DNA of 64,000 nt from Bradyrhizobium sp. C9. Lineage in GTDB: Bacteria > Pseudomonadota > Alphaproteobacteria > Rhizobiales > Xanthobacteraceae. The notes under the pieces were generated by a model, which saw nothing but the letters and a program-made list of their open reading frames with translations, made no database searches and was not told where the DNA came from. Positions 36,253 to 44,923 of this stretch are shown here, piece by piece. The stretch covers positions 186,001-250,000 of the forward strand of contig NZ_NWTG01000008.1 of assembly GCF_002532045.1 (NCBI RefSeq), read 5' to 3'. Numbering within the stretch: position 1 is the stretch's first letter; each line of letters begins with the position of its first letter. Made by a program: the position numbers and the translations under genes.

Positions 36253-36627
36253 TTGCCTACCGCGAAACTCGTCTTCGTCGTGGATGACAATCCATCCATG
36301 CTTCGTGGCATCGGACGGTTGCTGCGGGAGTATGGATTTGCATCCAGATTGTTCGAGACCGGAACTGCCCTGCTCGGGCACGACAGCTTCGAGAGCGCGC
36401 TATGCATCATCCTGGATATCAATCTCAGCGACGGTTCCGGGATTGAACTGCGTCATCGTCTGACGGATCAGGGTGTCGATGTGCCTGTCATCTACATTAC
36501 CGGCAATGACAACCCGGCCACGCGCATGGCGGCGATGGCATCGGGATGCGCGGCCTATCTGACCAAGCCATTCACGGCAAGATCACTGATGCAACCGATC
36601 GAACAATTGCTGGCCGGCGTGATCTAG
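36253..36627 (+). CDS. Stand-alone receiver-domain response regulator
   Basis: The 124-aa protein is a single receiver domain: acidic VVDDNPS pocket, phospho-acceptor Asp55 in IILDINLSDGSG, Thr in YITGND and Lys in YLTKPF. There is no output domain. It could be a phosphate sink or a diguanylate-free adaptor in the same pathway. The start is TTG at 36253 with a weak AGG upstream. An imperfect TTGATAGCGAAGTCAA (N8) lies upstream but does not fit the six-base spacing. Confidence 0.85.
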   Translation: MPTAKLVFVVDDNPSMLRGIGRLLREYGFASRLFETGTALLGHDSFESALCIILDINLSDGSGIELRHRLTDQGVDVPVIYITGNDNPATRMAAMASGCAAYLTKPFTARSLMQPIEQLLAGVI

Positions 36628-36645
36628 CCCGGTTGCGGGTTTCGA

Positions 36646-37224
36646 TCATTCGTCGATGGCCTGGTCGAGTGTCAGTGCAGGGGCTCCCTTGCGCACGGTC
36701 GCAAAGCGGTCGAGCGGCACCGATGTCGTCACCGTCAGAATGCTGGTGTCGACGGCATCGATCGAGAGCGATTTGCCGCTGTCCATCTCCTCGAGCAGCT
36801 TGGGATCGGCAACATCAGCCGCGATGCACATATTGGTCACGCACCAGGTATAGGGCAAGCGATGAACTTCCATGCGGTCGACCGACAGCTTGACTCCGGC
36901 CTGCAGATACATCCCGACCGGCAGGAAGAGCTGCAGGCGAGCGGTCCCGTCCTCACGTTCGACCAGATCGATGCGAACGGCGGTCTGGCCGGTGCCGAAC
37001 GTGCCGGTGATCTGCGTTCGGCACAATGTCTTGGCGCCGGCTGCGTTGAAGCAGAGCTTTCGCCACTCGCCGAACTTGACGTCATGCGCGGCGCGCGCTC
37101 CCCGCGGCGTCACCTCACTCCCGTCTTTGACCGCGGCCGGCGGCGAGCGCGCCTGCTGACCGTGCGCGACACTGAAGCTCGTCGCCAATAGTGCCAACGT
37201 AGCCAAAGCACCATATCGGACCAT
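36646..37224 (-). CDS. IalB-type (invasion-associated locus B) periplasmic protein
   Basis: The 192-aa protein has a signal peptide (ALATLALLATSFSVAHGQ) and the IalB pattern: FGEWRKLCF...LCRTQIT, then YTWCVTNMCIAADV near residue 130, giving two likely disulfides. IalB-family proteins occur widely in alphaproteobacteria and act in the periplasm or at the outer membrane; the name comes from Bartonella. It lies 28 bp downstream of the hydrolase gene on the same strand, so it is in that operon. Confidence 0.8.
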   Translation of the reverse strand: MVRYGALATLALLATSFSVAHGQQARSPPAAVKDGSEVTPRGARAAHDVKFGEWRKLCFNAAGAKTLCRTQITGTFGTGQTAVRIDLVEREDGTARLQLFLPVGMYLQAGVKLSVDRMEVHRLPYTWCVTNMCIAADVADPKLLEEMDSGKSLSIDAVDTSILTVTTSVPLDRFATVRKGAPALTLDQAIDE

Positions 37225-37252
37225 GGATGCTCCTCCAGCGGGGCTTGGCCAC

Positions 37253-38137
37253 CTAGCGAACCTTGTCCAGAAATCGTTCGACCAATGGCGACCAGATGGG
37301 AATGGAATCCGCAGAGCCGATCATGAAATGCCCTTCGTCGCCGAATGGCGGCAACAGGTGGTACTCGGCTCGGCCACCGGCGCTCGTGAACGCCTCATAC
37401 ATTCGCTTCGAGAGGGCTGGACCGAAGAAGGTGTCGTTCTCGATGTAGAGCCACAGCATGGGTACCCGTGACGTATGGCCAAAGAAGCCGGTCGCTTCGA
37501 CCAAACGATCGGGATAGCAATTGTTGTTGGGCTTGCCATCGACCCGGCCGCCGCGGCCGGCTGCAAAGGTGATGATGGCCTTGACTTGCGGAGGATTGAG
37601 GCTCGACAGCGCGATGGCCGCCCAGCCGCCGGCCGACTGTCCGACGACGATGACGCCTTGCGGCAGGGCGCGCCGTTCGGCGGCCATGTAGTCGATGATC
37701 CAGAGATCGACCTGCGCGACCGCGAGGCCCGGATCGAGGAAGTTCGGATTGGTGCATTTCCCGACCTTGGAGAAGAACGGGCCATAAAGACCGCGCTCGG
37801 GAATGTCGATGGCTGCGGCGCCATAGCCGGTCCCGACGGGAGCCACTACGAGATAGCCGTGCCGTGCAAACCACATCGCGGCGTCGCGAAACTCGACCAG
37901 CGGGAAGAAGCTCCGATCCCTGGCGTTCAGCGACACGCCATGATTCATGATGACCAGCGGGAAGGGGCCGTCACCCACCGGGCGGACCAGGTAGGCGAAC
38001 ATCGGCAGTGGGAGCGGCAGTGCCCAGATCTCCTCCTGGATGCGTTGGGATGCGCCTTGGTCATCGGTGCGTGCCGGAGCGGTCAGGCCAAGCAGCAGAA
38101 CGGCTGCCGCGAAGATCCGTAAGCGGTGCTGACGCAT
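37253..38137 (-). CDS. Exported alpha/beta-hydrolase
   Basis: The 294-aa protein has a signal peptide (LRIFAAAVLLLGLTAPART), the oxyanion region VIMNHGVSLN, the nucleophile elbow GQSAGG, and a late catalytic His in GDEGHFM. It resembles dienelactone hydrolase/chlorophyllase-like enzymes of the periplasm. The substrate is unknown. A start at 38137 is used, because the signal peptide begins there and longer in-frame versions cross the upstream regulatory box. Confidence 0.78.
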   Translation of the reverse strand: MRQHRLRIFAAAVLLLGLTAPARTDDQGASQRIQEEIWALPLPLPMFAYLVRPVGDGPFPLVIMNHGVSLNARDRSFFPLVEFRDAAMWFARHGYLVVAPVGTGYGAAAIDIPERGLYGPFFSKVGKCTNPNFLDPGLAVAQVDLWIIDYMAAERRALPQGVIVVGQSAGGWAAIALSSLNPPQVKAIITFAAGRGGRVDGKPNNNCYPDRLVEATGFFGHTSRVPMLWLYIENDTFFGPALSKRMYEAFTSAGGRAEYHLLPPFGDEGHFMIGSADSIPIWSPLVERFLDKVR

Positions 38138-38225
38138 GCCATGCGCTCCAGCGGTCGTCCGGCAAATGTGCAGGTCACGATAATCAAGCCGAGCCTGGTG
38201 AGAAGCACATCGCCGGCAACGAGGC

Positions 38226-38239
38226 TTGATCTGAGTCAA
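38226..38239. promoter_or_regulatory. FNR/FixK-type box between the hydrolase and SulP genes
   Basis: TTGATCTGAGTCAA fits TTGA-N6-TCAA. It lies 89 bp upstream of the hydrolase ATG (minus strand) and 89 bp upstream of the SulP start (plus strand), so it could serve both directions. Confidence 0.75.
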
Positions 38240-38327
38240 CGAGCATCGAGCCCTGCGGCGCGACCACATGCGACCATTGTAGCTTCACACGGCGCGCTCG
38301 ATGTCGATCCAGGGGGAGACGAGTTGG

Positions 38328-39995
38328 ATGAGCCGGTTTCCGCCGGCTGGTTGGCTCGCCGGCTATCACGCATCCTGGCTTGGGGCGGATGCAATCGCCG
38401 GTGTCACGCTGGCGGCCTACGCCATACCGGTGTCGCTGGCCTATGCGGGGCTCGCCGGCCTGCCGCCGCAGATCGGCGTTTACGGCTATCTGCTTGGCGG
38501 CGTGGGTTACGCCCTGCTGGGCTCCTCCCGGCAACTCGCTGTCGGACCGACCTCGGCGATCTCGCTGATGATCGCCGGCGCCGTCGGTGTACTCGGCGGC
38601 GGCGATGCCACGCGCTATGGACAAATCGTCAGCCTCGTTGCCTTCAGCGTCGCGGTGCTCTGCCTGATTGCCTGGCTGTTCAAGCTCAGCCTGCTGGTGC
38701 GGTTGATCAGCGACAGCATCCTGGTGGGCTTCAAGGCCGGGGCGGGGCTCACCATCATCATGAGCCAGCTGCCGAGCCTGTTCGGCGTTGCAGGAGGCGG
38801 TCACAATTTCTTCGACCGCGCGATCAGGATCACCGGCCAGCTCGCCGATACCAGGCCACTGGTGCTCGGCATTGGCATGGCTGCGATCGTGCTGCTCCTG
38901 CTCGGCGAGCGCAGGCTGCCGGGCAAGCCCGTCGGGCTGGCGGTGGTCGCGCTGTCGATCCTGACTGTCTCCGTGCTTGGTCTTGCAGACATGGGATTGC
39001 CGGTGACCGGAAAGATCCCGACCGGGTTGCCGGCGCTCGCGCTGCCGACGTTCGGCCTGCTCGAATTTGACGATCTCTTTCCTATTGCCGCCGGATGCCT
39101 CGTGCTGGCCTACGTGGAAGGCGTATCCGCCGCGCGAAGCTTTGCGGCAAAGCACGGCTACGCGCTGGATGTCCGGCAGGAGTTTTTGGGGCTCGGCGCG
39201 GCCAATCTCGCGGCGGCCCTTGGGCATGGTTACCCCGTGGCCGGCGGACTGTCGCAGTCGGCCGTCAATGACGCCGCCGGCGCGCGGACGCCGCTGGCCC
39301 TGGTGTTCTGCTCCGTGACCCTCGCACTCTGCCTGCTGTTCTTCACCGGTCTTCTGACCAATCTGCCGAAGGCCGTGCTTGCCGCGATCGTTTTTTCCGC
39401 GGTCTACAAATTGGTCGATATTCGAGCACTCGCCCGAATGTGGCGGATCAGCCGGATCGATTTCTATGCCGCGGTCATCGCGCTGGTCTCCGTGCTGTTC
39501 CTCGGGATCCTGCAGGGCGTGCTGCTGGCAGCCGTCGCCTCGATCTTCCTGCTGCTGTTGCGGGCGTCGCAGCCCAATATCGCATTTCTTGGCCGTCTGC
39601 CCGGCAGCGGCCGCTATTCCGACCGGGCGCGGCACGACGACGTGGAGCCCTTGGCCGGGATCATCGCGTTTCGTCCGGAAACCTCTCTCCTTTATGTCAA
39701 TGCCGAGACGATCCTGGAAACGGTGCTGGCGGCACTGCGGGCTTCCCCCGAGGTCAAGCTGGTGGCCTGTGACCTGTCGGCTTCGCCATTCATCGACCTG
39801 GCGGGGTCGCGCATGCTGAACGATCTGCATCAGGAGCTCGCATCGCGCGGCATCGCGTTCTGCATCGTCGGCGCGCACGCACAGTTGCGCGATCTGCTTC
39901 GGGCGGATGGTCTTGCCGACAAGACCGATAGTGGAGACTGGATGCGCACGCTCGACAGCGTGTTGAGCAATGGGGTGCCTCAGGCAAGCAACTAG
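38328..39995 (+). CDS. SulP-family anion transporter with STAS domain
   Basis: The 555-aa protein has ten or more membrane helices and the SulP motifs near the start: AIPVSLAYAGLAGLPPQIGVY, the family signature region of residues ~30-60. The C-terminal ~110 residues form a STAS domain (LVACDLSASPFIDLAGSRML). SulP proteins move sulfate, bicarbonate or organic anions; carbon dioxide/bicarbonate handling would fit an island rich in decarboxylases, but this is inference. The ATG at 38328 is used because AGGGGGAG lies upstream of it; an ATG at 38301 adds nine residues. Confidence 0.87.
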   Translation: MSRFPPAGWLAGYHASWLGADAIAGVTLAAYAIPVSLAYAGLAGLPPQIGVYGYLLGGVGYALLGSSRQLAVGPTSAISLMIAGAVGVLGGGDATRYGQIVSLVAFSVAVLCLIAWLFKLSLLVRLISDSILVGFKAGAGLTIIMSQLPSLFGVAGGGHNFFDRAIRITGQLADTRPLVLGIGMAAIVLLLLGERRLPGKPVGLAVVALSILTVSVLGLADMGLPVTGKIPTGLPALALPTFGLLEFDDLFPIAAGCLVLAYVEGVSAARSFAAKHGYALDVRQEFLGLGAANLAAALGHGYPVAGGLSQSAVNDAAGARTPLALVFCSVTLALCLLFFTGLLTNLPKAVLAAIVFSAVYKLVDIRALARMWRISRIDFYAAVIALVSVLFLGILQGVLLAAVASIFLLLLRASQPNIAFLGRLPGSGRYSDRARHDDVEPLAGIIAFRPETSLLYVNAETILETVLAALRASPEVKLVACDLSASPFIDLAGSRMLNDLHQELASRGIAFCIVGAHAQLRDLLRADGLADKTDSGDWMRTLDSVLSNGVPQASN

Positions 39996-40096
39996 CCTGC
40001 ACGTCCCGGCTGGCTGCTTCCTGACATTCGGCCCTGCTGCATCGCAAGAGGCCGCGATTGCTCGCCGCACATGGTTTGCCTCAGCCAGGTCACGGC

Positions 40097-40110
40097 TTGA
40101 CTTGGATCAA
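40097..40110. promoter_or_regulatory. FNR/FixK-type box upstream of the amino-acid decarboxylase gene
   Basis: TTGACTTGGATCAA fits TTGA-N6-TCAA, 62 bp before the decarboxylase ATG, and is followed by AGGGGG as at the box near 48450. Confidence 0.78.
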
Positions 40111-40171
40111 AGGGGGCGGCGGTGCGGTTCCTACGATCGAAGCGAACCAGCGCCAAAATCAGGAGATATCG

Positions 40172-42922
40172 ATGGCCAACGACGCGAAGCCGGTACAGCA
40201 ACGCATCGACCAGTTCTTCTCCGGACCCGGTGGGCGCGCCGACAATTGGCGTGATCTGGTCGAGGCGGCAAAGGCGTGGAGCGGCGGCGGCGACCATGCG
40301 CCGTATGACGCGGCGCTGTCGGCGCTTGCGGTCACGGAGGAGTTCCACGGCTACCCGGGCCTTCGTTTGATGACGGCGCTGAAGGAAGCCGCGGCGGCGG
40401 GGGACGCCGCCACCTCGCATATGCTTGCGATGCGGATCGCGCAGGCACTCCAGACAAAATCCTTCCGCCAGCATGCCAACGACTGGAGCACGCAGGACGA
40501 CGGCAATGGCGACGTTCCCGATCTGCTCCCGCCGACTCTCGGACAATCGACGGCGCGCCGTCCGTACTTCGAAACCCTGATCGTGACCGGAGTGCCGGCC
40601 AGCAATTGGCCGGGACTCCTGGCGGAATGGCGCAGGCTACGGCGACCGGTCGATGCCTTCATCTATGAGCCCGTGGTGGTCGGCAGTCTCGAAGATGCCT
40701 TCTGTGCGGCAATGCTGAATCCCAACATAGCAGCGGTCGTAATCAATGAGGGCTTCGCGTTGCGTTCGCGTCACGATGCGCCGGTGCTGCGATCCATGAT
40801 GACCGCGATGGGGCTCAGCCATGAGTCCGACGCTTCCGCGTTGGAGCTGGCTCACATCCTGAAGCGGATCCGTCCCGAGCTCGATCTCTACCTGATGTCC
40901 AATCGCGACGTCGAGGAGTTGGCCGGCAATCCCGAGGCCGACGTGGTGCGCCGGGTGTTCTACTCGGTCGAGGACATCCTCGAACTGCACCTTTCAATCC
41001 TGGAAGGCGTGCAGGATCGCTTCGACACGCCGTTCTTCGACAATCTGAAGAAATACGCGCAGCGGCCGATCGGGACCTTCCACGCGTTGCCGATCGCGCG
41101 GGGGAAGTCCGTGTTCAAGTCGGACTGGATCCGCGACATGGGCGAATTCTACGGGCTGAACCTGTTCCTGGCCGAGAGCAGCGCCACCACCGGCGGCCTC
41201 GACAGCATGCTGGAGCCGACCGGAAACATCAAGAAAGCACAGGAGAAGGCTGCGCGCGCACTCGGCGCCGATCGCGTGTACTTCGTAACCAACGGCACAT
41301 CGACCTCCAACAAGATGGCGGTGCAGGCGCTGCTGGGTCCCGGCGACATCGCGATCGTCGATCGCAACTGCCACAAGTCGCACCATTACGGCATGGTGCT
41401 GGCGGGTGCGCAGCCGCTCTACGTCGAGGCATTTCCGATGACCGAATACTCAATGTACGGCGCCGTGCCGCTGAAGACGATCAAGCAGGCGCTTCTGAAC
41501 GCAAAGGCCGATGGCCGGCTCGACCGGGTCAAGATGATCGACCTGACCAATTGCACCTTCGATGGTCACATCTACAACACGCGGCGGGTGATGGAGGAAT
41601 GCCTCGCGATCAAGCCTGACCTGATCTTCCTCTGGGATGAGGCCTGGTTCGGCTTCGCGCGGTTCTCGCCTTTCCTGCGTCGGCGAACCGCGATGGGCGC
41701 GGCCAACGAGATCGAAGCCTGGATGCGCGATCCGAAGTCGGTTGCGGCATACGAAAAGCAGCAGGCCGAACTCGGCAAGAATCCCTCGGACGAGGTGCTG
41801 CTCAAGACCAGGCTGATCCCCGATCCGCGCCAGATCCGGCAGCGGGTCTACCAGACCAACTCGACGCACAAGTCGATGTCGGCGATCCGGCAGGGCTCGA
41901 TGCTGGCCGTCAAGGATATCGAACTCCACACGGTCGAAGCGCAGTTCAAGGAGGCTGTGTTCACCCACGCATCGACCAGTCCGAACCAGCAGCTGATTGC
42001 AAGCCTCGACGTCTCGCGTCGGCAGATGGAGCTCGAGGGTTACGGACTGGTGGCCAATGCAATGGAGATTGCGTTCGCCATCCGCAATGCGGTCAACACC
42101 AATCCGCTGATCTCCCGCTACTTCCGCGTTCTGGGTGCGGATGCGATGGTGCCGAAGGCCTATCGCCAGAGCGGGTTCACTGACTATCTGGCGGCCGGCA
42201 CCAACTGGGCGAGCGCGCTGAAGAGCTTGAACGACGACGAGTTCTGCCTCGATCCGACCCGGATGACGCTGGTCTGCGGCACGGCCGGCTACGACGGAAC
42301 GCAGTTCAAGGGCCTGCTTGCCAGCCGCTACAACATCCAGGTCAACAAGACCTCGCGCAATTCGGTCCTGATCCAGTCCAACATCAACAACACGCGGAGC
42401 GACGTCGCGCATCTGGTCCGGGTACTGGCCGAAGTCGCCGGCGAAATCGATCGCGGCCTGGCCAAGGGCGGAGCGAACGCCAGGAGCGATTTCGACGCGC
42501 GAGTCAACAGCCTGATGAAGGACGTGCCTGACCTGCCGAACTTCTCTCATTTCCACGACGCATATCGCGGCGATGGGGGCACGAAGACGAACGAGGGCGA
42601 CATCCGCGGTGGGTTCTATTCAGCCTACAATGCGGCGGGATGCCAATATATTCGCCTGAACGATCCAGAGATCGACAGGCGCCTGAAGAACGGGCCCGAT
42701 CTCGTCTCCGCCAGCTTCGTGATCCCTTATCCGCCGGGCTTCCCGATCATGGTCCCCGGCCAGGTCATCACGCAGGAGACGATTGACTTCATGCGCAAGC
42801 TCGATGTGAAGGAGATCCATGGCTACGACGCGGCCGAGGGTCTGAAGCTCGTGACCACCGAGGCGCTGGCCAGGATGGGCAAGCCGCGGGCGGCCGCGCC
42901 GAAGCTGAAGGCTGCATCATAA
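40172..42922 (+). CDS. Orn/Lys/Arg decarboxylase, PLP-dependent, extended N-terminus
   Basis: The 916-aa protein is a fold-type I basic amino-acid decarboxylase: FVTNGTSTSNKMAVQALL, DRNCHKSHHYGMVLAG, the FLWDEAWFGFARF cofactor aspartate region, and the PLP lysine K567 in TNSTHKSMSAIRQGSM. The last ~150 residues form the C-terminal domain of this family. It is about 160-200 residues longer than typical inducible decarboxylases, mostly through a helical N-terminal extension before the wing-like domain. Whether arginine, lysine or ornithine is used cannot be decided. AGGAG lies before the ATG. No dedicated antiporter is adjacent. Decarboxylation consumes protons and would counter acid stress. 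Confidence 0.9.
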   Translation: MANDAKPVQQRIDQFFSGPGGRADNWRDLVEAAKAWSGGGDHAPYDAALSALAVTEEFHGYPGLRLMTALKEAAAAGDAATSHMLAMRIAQALQTKSFRQHANDWSTQDDGNGDVPDLLPPTLGQSTARRPYFETLIVTGVPASNWPGLLAEWRRLRRPVDAFIYEPVVVGSLEDAFCAAMLNPNIAAVVINEGFALRSRHDAPVLRSMMTAMGLSHESDASALELAHILKRIRPELDLYLMSNRDVEELAGNPEADVVRRVFYSVEDILELHLSILEGVQDRFDTPFFDNLKKYAQRPIGTFHALPIARGKSVFKSDWIRDMGEFYGLNLFLAESSATTGGLDSMLEPTGNIKKAQEKAARALGADRVYFVTNGTSTSNKMAVQALLGPGDIAIVDRNCHKSHHYGMVLAGAQPLYVEAFPMTEYSMYGAVPLKTIKQALLNAKADGRLDRVKMIDLTNCTFDGHIYNTRRVMEECLAIKPDLIFLWDEAWFGFARFSPFLRRRTAMGAANEIEAWMRDPKSVAAYEKQQAELGKNPSDEVLLKTRLIPDPRQIRQRVYQTNSTHKSMSAIRQGSMLAVKDIELHTVEAQFKEAVFTHASTSPNQQLIASLDVSRRQMELEGYGLVANAMEIAFAIRNAVNTNPLISRYFRVLGADAMVPKAYRQSGFTDYLAAGTNWASALKSLNDDEFCLDPTRMTLVCGTAGYDGTQFKGLLASRYNIQVNKTSRNSVLIQSNINNTRSDVAHLVRVLAEVAGEIDRGLAKGGANARSDFDARVNSLMKDVPDLPNFSHFHDAYRGDGGTKTNEGDIRGGFYSAYNAAGCQYIRLNDPEIDRRLKNGPDLVSASFVIPYPPGFPIMVPGQVITQETIDFMRKLDVKEIHGYDAAEGLKLVTTEALARMGKPRAAAPKLKAAS

Positions 42923-43013
42923 GGGGAAGAGATCCCGCAAGGCGGCTTCGCATTCCTGCAGCGACGGTCCTTGCGCAACAGGTCGTAACGCAACCGGTTC
43001 CTGGAGAGACATC

Positions 43014-43448
43014 ATGAGAAAAGTGGGTTTGATCGGAGCTCTTGCTGCGCTGGCGATGGGATTGGCCGGCTTCAGCACGCCGTCGCTGGCTGAAACCGGC
43101 TCGGTCGCCGTCATCTTCACCAAGGGCGGCTTCATCGTCGGTGTCGGAGGCGGCGAGGGTGTGTTGACCCTGCGTGGCAAGCATTATCCGTTCACGGTGT
43201 CGGGCATGAGCGTCGGCTTCACAATCGGCGCCTCGACCACCAAGCTTGTCGGGCGTGCCCTCAACCTCCGGGGGCCGGCTTCAATCGAAGGCTCCTACAG
43301 CGCCGCTGGTGCCGGTGGGGCGATCGCCGCGGGCGCCGGTGGCGTCCAATTGCAGAACGCCAATGGCGTGATCCTGCAGCTCAGCGGCCCGAAGGTCGGT
43401 GCCGAAGTCTCCGCTGCCGTGGGCGGCGTTTCGATCCGCCTGAAATAG
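43014..43448 (+). CDS. Secreted Gly-rich protein resembling DUF1134/EipA-type proteins
   Basis: The 144-aa protein has a signal peptide (LIGALAALAMGLAGFSTPSLA) and a Gly/Val-rich beta pattern with KHYPFTVSGMSVGF, SYSAAGAGGAIAAGAGG, and an ending LSGPKVGAEVSAAVGG. A paralogue lies near 51.1 kb with the same order of motifs. Alphaproteobacterial DUF1134 proteins (EipA) have such periplasmic beta-rich layouts and support envelope integrity; the assignment is from memory. It follows the decarboxylase by 91 bp and probably shares its promoter. Confidence 0.65.
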   Translation: MRKVGLIGALAALAMGLAGFSTPSLAETGSVAVIFTKGGFIVGVGGGEGVLTLRGKHYPFTVSGMSVGFTIGASTTKLVGRALNLRGPASIEGSYSAAGAGGAIAAGAGGVQLQNANGVILQLSGPKVGAEVSAAVGGVSIRLK

Positions 43449-43461
43449 TCCGAAGGAGCAA

Positions 43462-43484
43462 GGGCCGCGCGTCCAGCGCGGCCC
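43462..43484. terminator. Hairpin between convergent genes, probable terminator
   Basis: GGGCCGCGC and GCGCGGCCC form a perfect 9-bp stem with a 5-nt loop, 13 bp after the DUF1134-like stop and 6 bp from the convergent PPK2 stop. The T-tract on either side is short, so strength is uncertain. Confidence 0.5.
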
Positions 43485-43490
43485 GGCCTT

Positions 43491-44291
43491 TCAGTAGCGT
43501 TCCTCGACGAACTTCATCCCGCGCAGACCGGTCTGATCGTTGTAGCGACCTTTGGCGGAGCGCGGGGGCAGTTTCACCTTGTCTCGCTTGACCCGCCCGT
43601 GGGGAATTGTCTTCAGCAGAAACGAGATGCAGTTCAGCCGCGCCCGCCGCTTGTCGTCGGAGCGGATCACGTTCCACGGTGCGTGCTTCGAGCTCGTCGC
43701 CTTGAACATCAGGTCGCGCGCACGGGAGTAGTCGTACCAGCGCCGGTAGGATTCGGTGTCCATCGGGCTCAGTTTCCACTGCCGCATCGGATCGTCGATC
43801 CGGGCCCTGAAGCGCCGTTCCTGCTCGTCCATCCCGACCTCGAGCCACAGCTTGATCAGGATGATGCCGCCCTCGATGATGTACTGCTCCATCTGCGGGC
43901 AAAGCGAGAGGAAGCGTTTGTGCTCCGCCGGCGTGCAAAACCCCATGACATACTCGACGCCTGCGCGATTGTACCAGCTGCGATCGAAGATCACGATCTC
44001 GCCGGCAGCCGGAAACTGCTGCATATAGCGCTGGAGAAAGAGCTGGGTCTTCTCACGGTCGGATGGCGCCGGCAGGGCCACCACACGAAACACGCGCGGG
44101 CTGACCTTCTCGGTCAGGGCCTTGATCGTTCCGCCTTTGCCGGCCGCATCGCGTCCCTCGAACAGGATGATGACCCTGAGCTTGTGCGCCTGCACCCAAT
44201 CTTGCAGATGGCAGAGCTTGACCTGCAGTTTCTGCAGCTCTTCCTCATAATCCTTGCGCTTCATCTTCTTCGCGGACTTGTCTTTCGCCAT
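43491..44291 (-). CDS. ppk2: PPK2-family polyphosphate kinase
   Basis: The 266-aa protein has Walker A FEGRDAAGKGG near residue 44, Walker B IVIFDRSWYNRAGVE, the lid Arg-rich segment near EVGMDEQERRF, and the WNVIRSDDKRRAR C-terminal motif. PPK2 enzymes use polyphosphate to make nucleoside di- or triphosphates, so this one can refill ATP/GTP when respiration stalls. Length fits the one-domain class. It is the second gene of an operon with the upstream hypothetical gene, driven from the box at 44837. Confidence 0.93.
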   Translation of the reverse strand: MAKDKSAKKMKRKDYEEELQKLQVKLCHLQDWVQAHKLRVIILFEGRDAAGKGGTIKALTEKVSPRVFRVVALPAPSDREKTQLFLQRYMQQFPAAGEIVIFDRSWYNRAGVEYVMGFCTPAEHKRFLSLCPQMEQYIIEGGIILIKLWLEVGMDEQERRFRARIDDPMRQWKLSPMDTESYRRWYDYSRARDLMFKATSSKHAPWNVIRSDDKRRARLNCISFLLKTIPHGRVKRDKVKLPPRSAKGRYNDQTGLRGMKFVEERY

Positions 44292-44315
44292 GGATCCCCG
44301 CCCATCGTTGAGCTG

Positions 44316-44768
44316 TTAGCCCCAGGCAATGACGATGCCGATGTCTCCGGGCATGCCGCCGGGGTAATCAACGACCTGGTAGCGGATGCGATAGCCGCGC
44401 GGCTGCAGGTAGTCTGCCCAGAGCTGGTATATTTCCTTGGGTATGCCCGTCAGCGTCTTCTCCCAGCCGGCCTCCATCTGATTGATGGCCCGCCCCTTGT
44501 CGGTGCACAGCGTATTGGGGAAACGGTAGACCTGCACTTCGGTCAGCCCGTTACGCACCGCGCGCTGAATCACGGTCGATGCCAGCTTGACCTTCTCGTC
44601 CTCGCTGAGCCCGGAGGGCTTGCTCAGCCGCTCGATCAAGGCGCGCTTCTCGGCCTCCACAGCCGCCGCGCGCTTGGCATGCTCCTCGGCCTTTTCCGCT
44701 TCCTGTACCGAGGCCTGTTTCTGGATTTCATGCGCATTCGGGATCAGGTCATCGATTTTGTCTCGCAT
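44316..44768 (-). CDS. Hypothetical protein with N-terminal coiled coil
   Basis: The 150-aa protein has a charged helical N-terminal half (residues ~15-55, rich in Ala/Glu/Lys) and a globular C-terminal part with VYRFPNTLCTDKGRAINQ and GYRIRYQVVDYPGGMPGDIG. No known domain is recognised. It precedes ppk2 by 24 bp in the same operon, and recurrence with PPK2 in other genomes would be worth checking. A FixK-type box lies 69 bp upstream. Confidence 0.72.
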   Translation of the reverse strand: MRDKIDDLIPNAHEIQKQASVQEAEKAEEHAKRAAAVEAEKRALIERLSKPSGLSEDEKVKLASTVIQRAVRNGLTEVQVYRFPNTLCTDKGRAINQMEAGWEKTLTGIPKEIYQLWADYLQPRGYRIRYQVVDYPGGMPGDIGIVIAWG

Positions 44769-44836
44769 GGCTGGGGACTCCTACGCCCGATCTTCCACCG
44801 TGCCTCCAAACGGTAGGGTCGAGCCGACTGGCTTCC

Positions 44837-44850
44837 TTGATCCAGATCAA
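44837..44850. promoter_or_regulatory. FNR/FixK-type box between the ppk2 operon and the HlyD operon
   Basis: TTGATCCAGATCAA is a perfect TTGA-N6-TCAA site, 69 bp before the coiled-coil gene (minus) and 74 bp before the membrane-protein gene (plus). It may drive both. Confidence 0.78.
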
Positions 44851-44923
44851 GCAAGCGCGGTAGGATGATCAGCAGTGTCGATCAAGATTTGCCTGCGGTT
44901 ATATTGCAACCGGGAGACTTGGC

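Noticed and set aside
38184..40070. 628-codon minus-strand frame opposite the SulP gene
   Set aside because: Gln/Arg/Asp-rich antisense shadow; the plus strand encodes a clear transporter.
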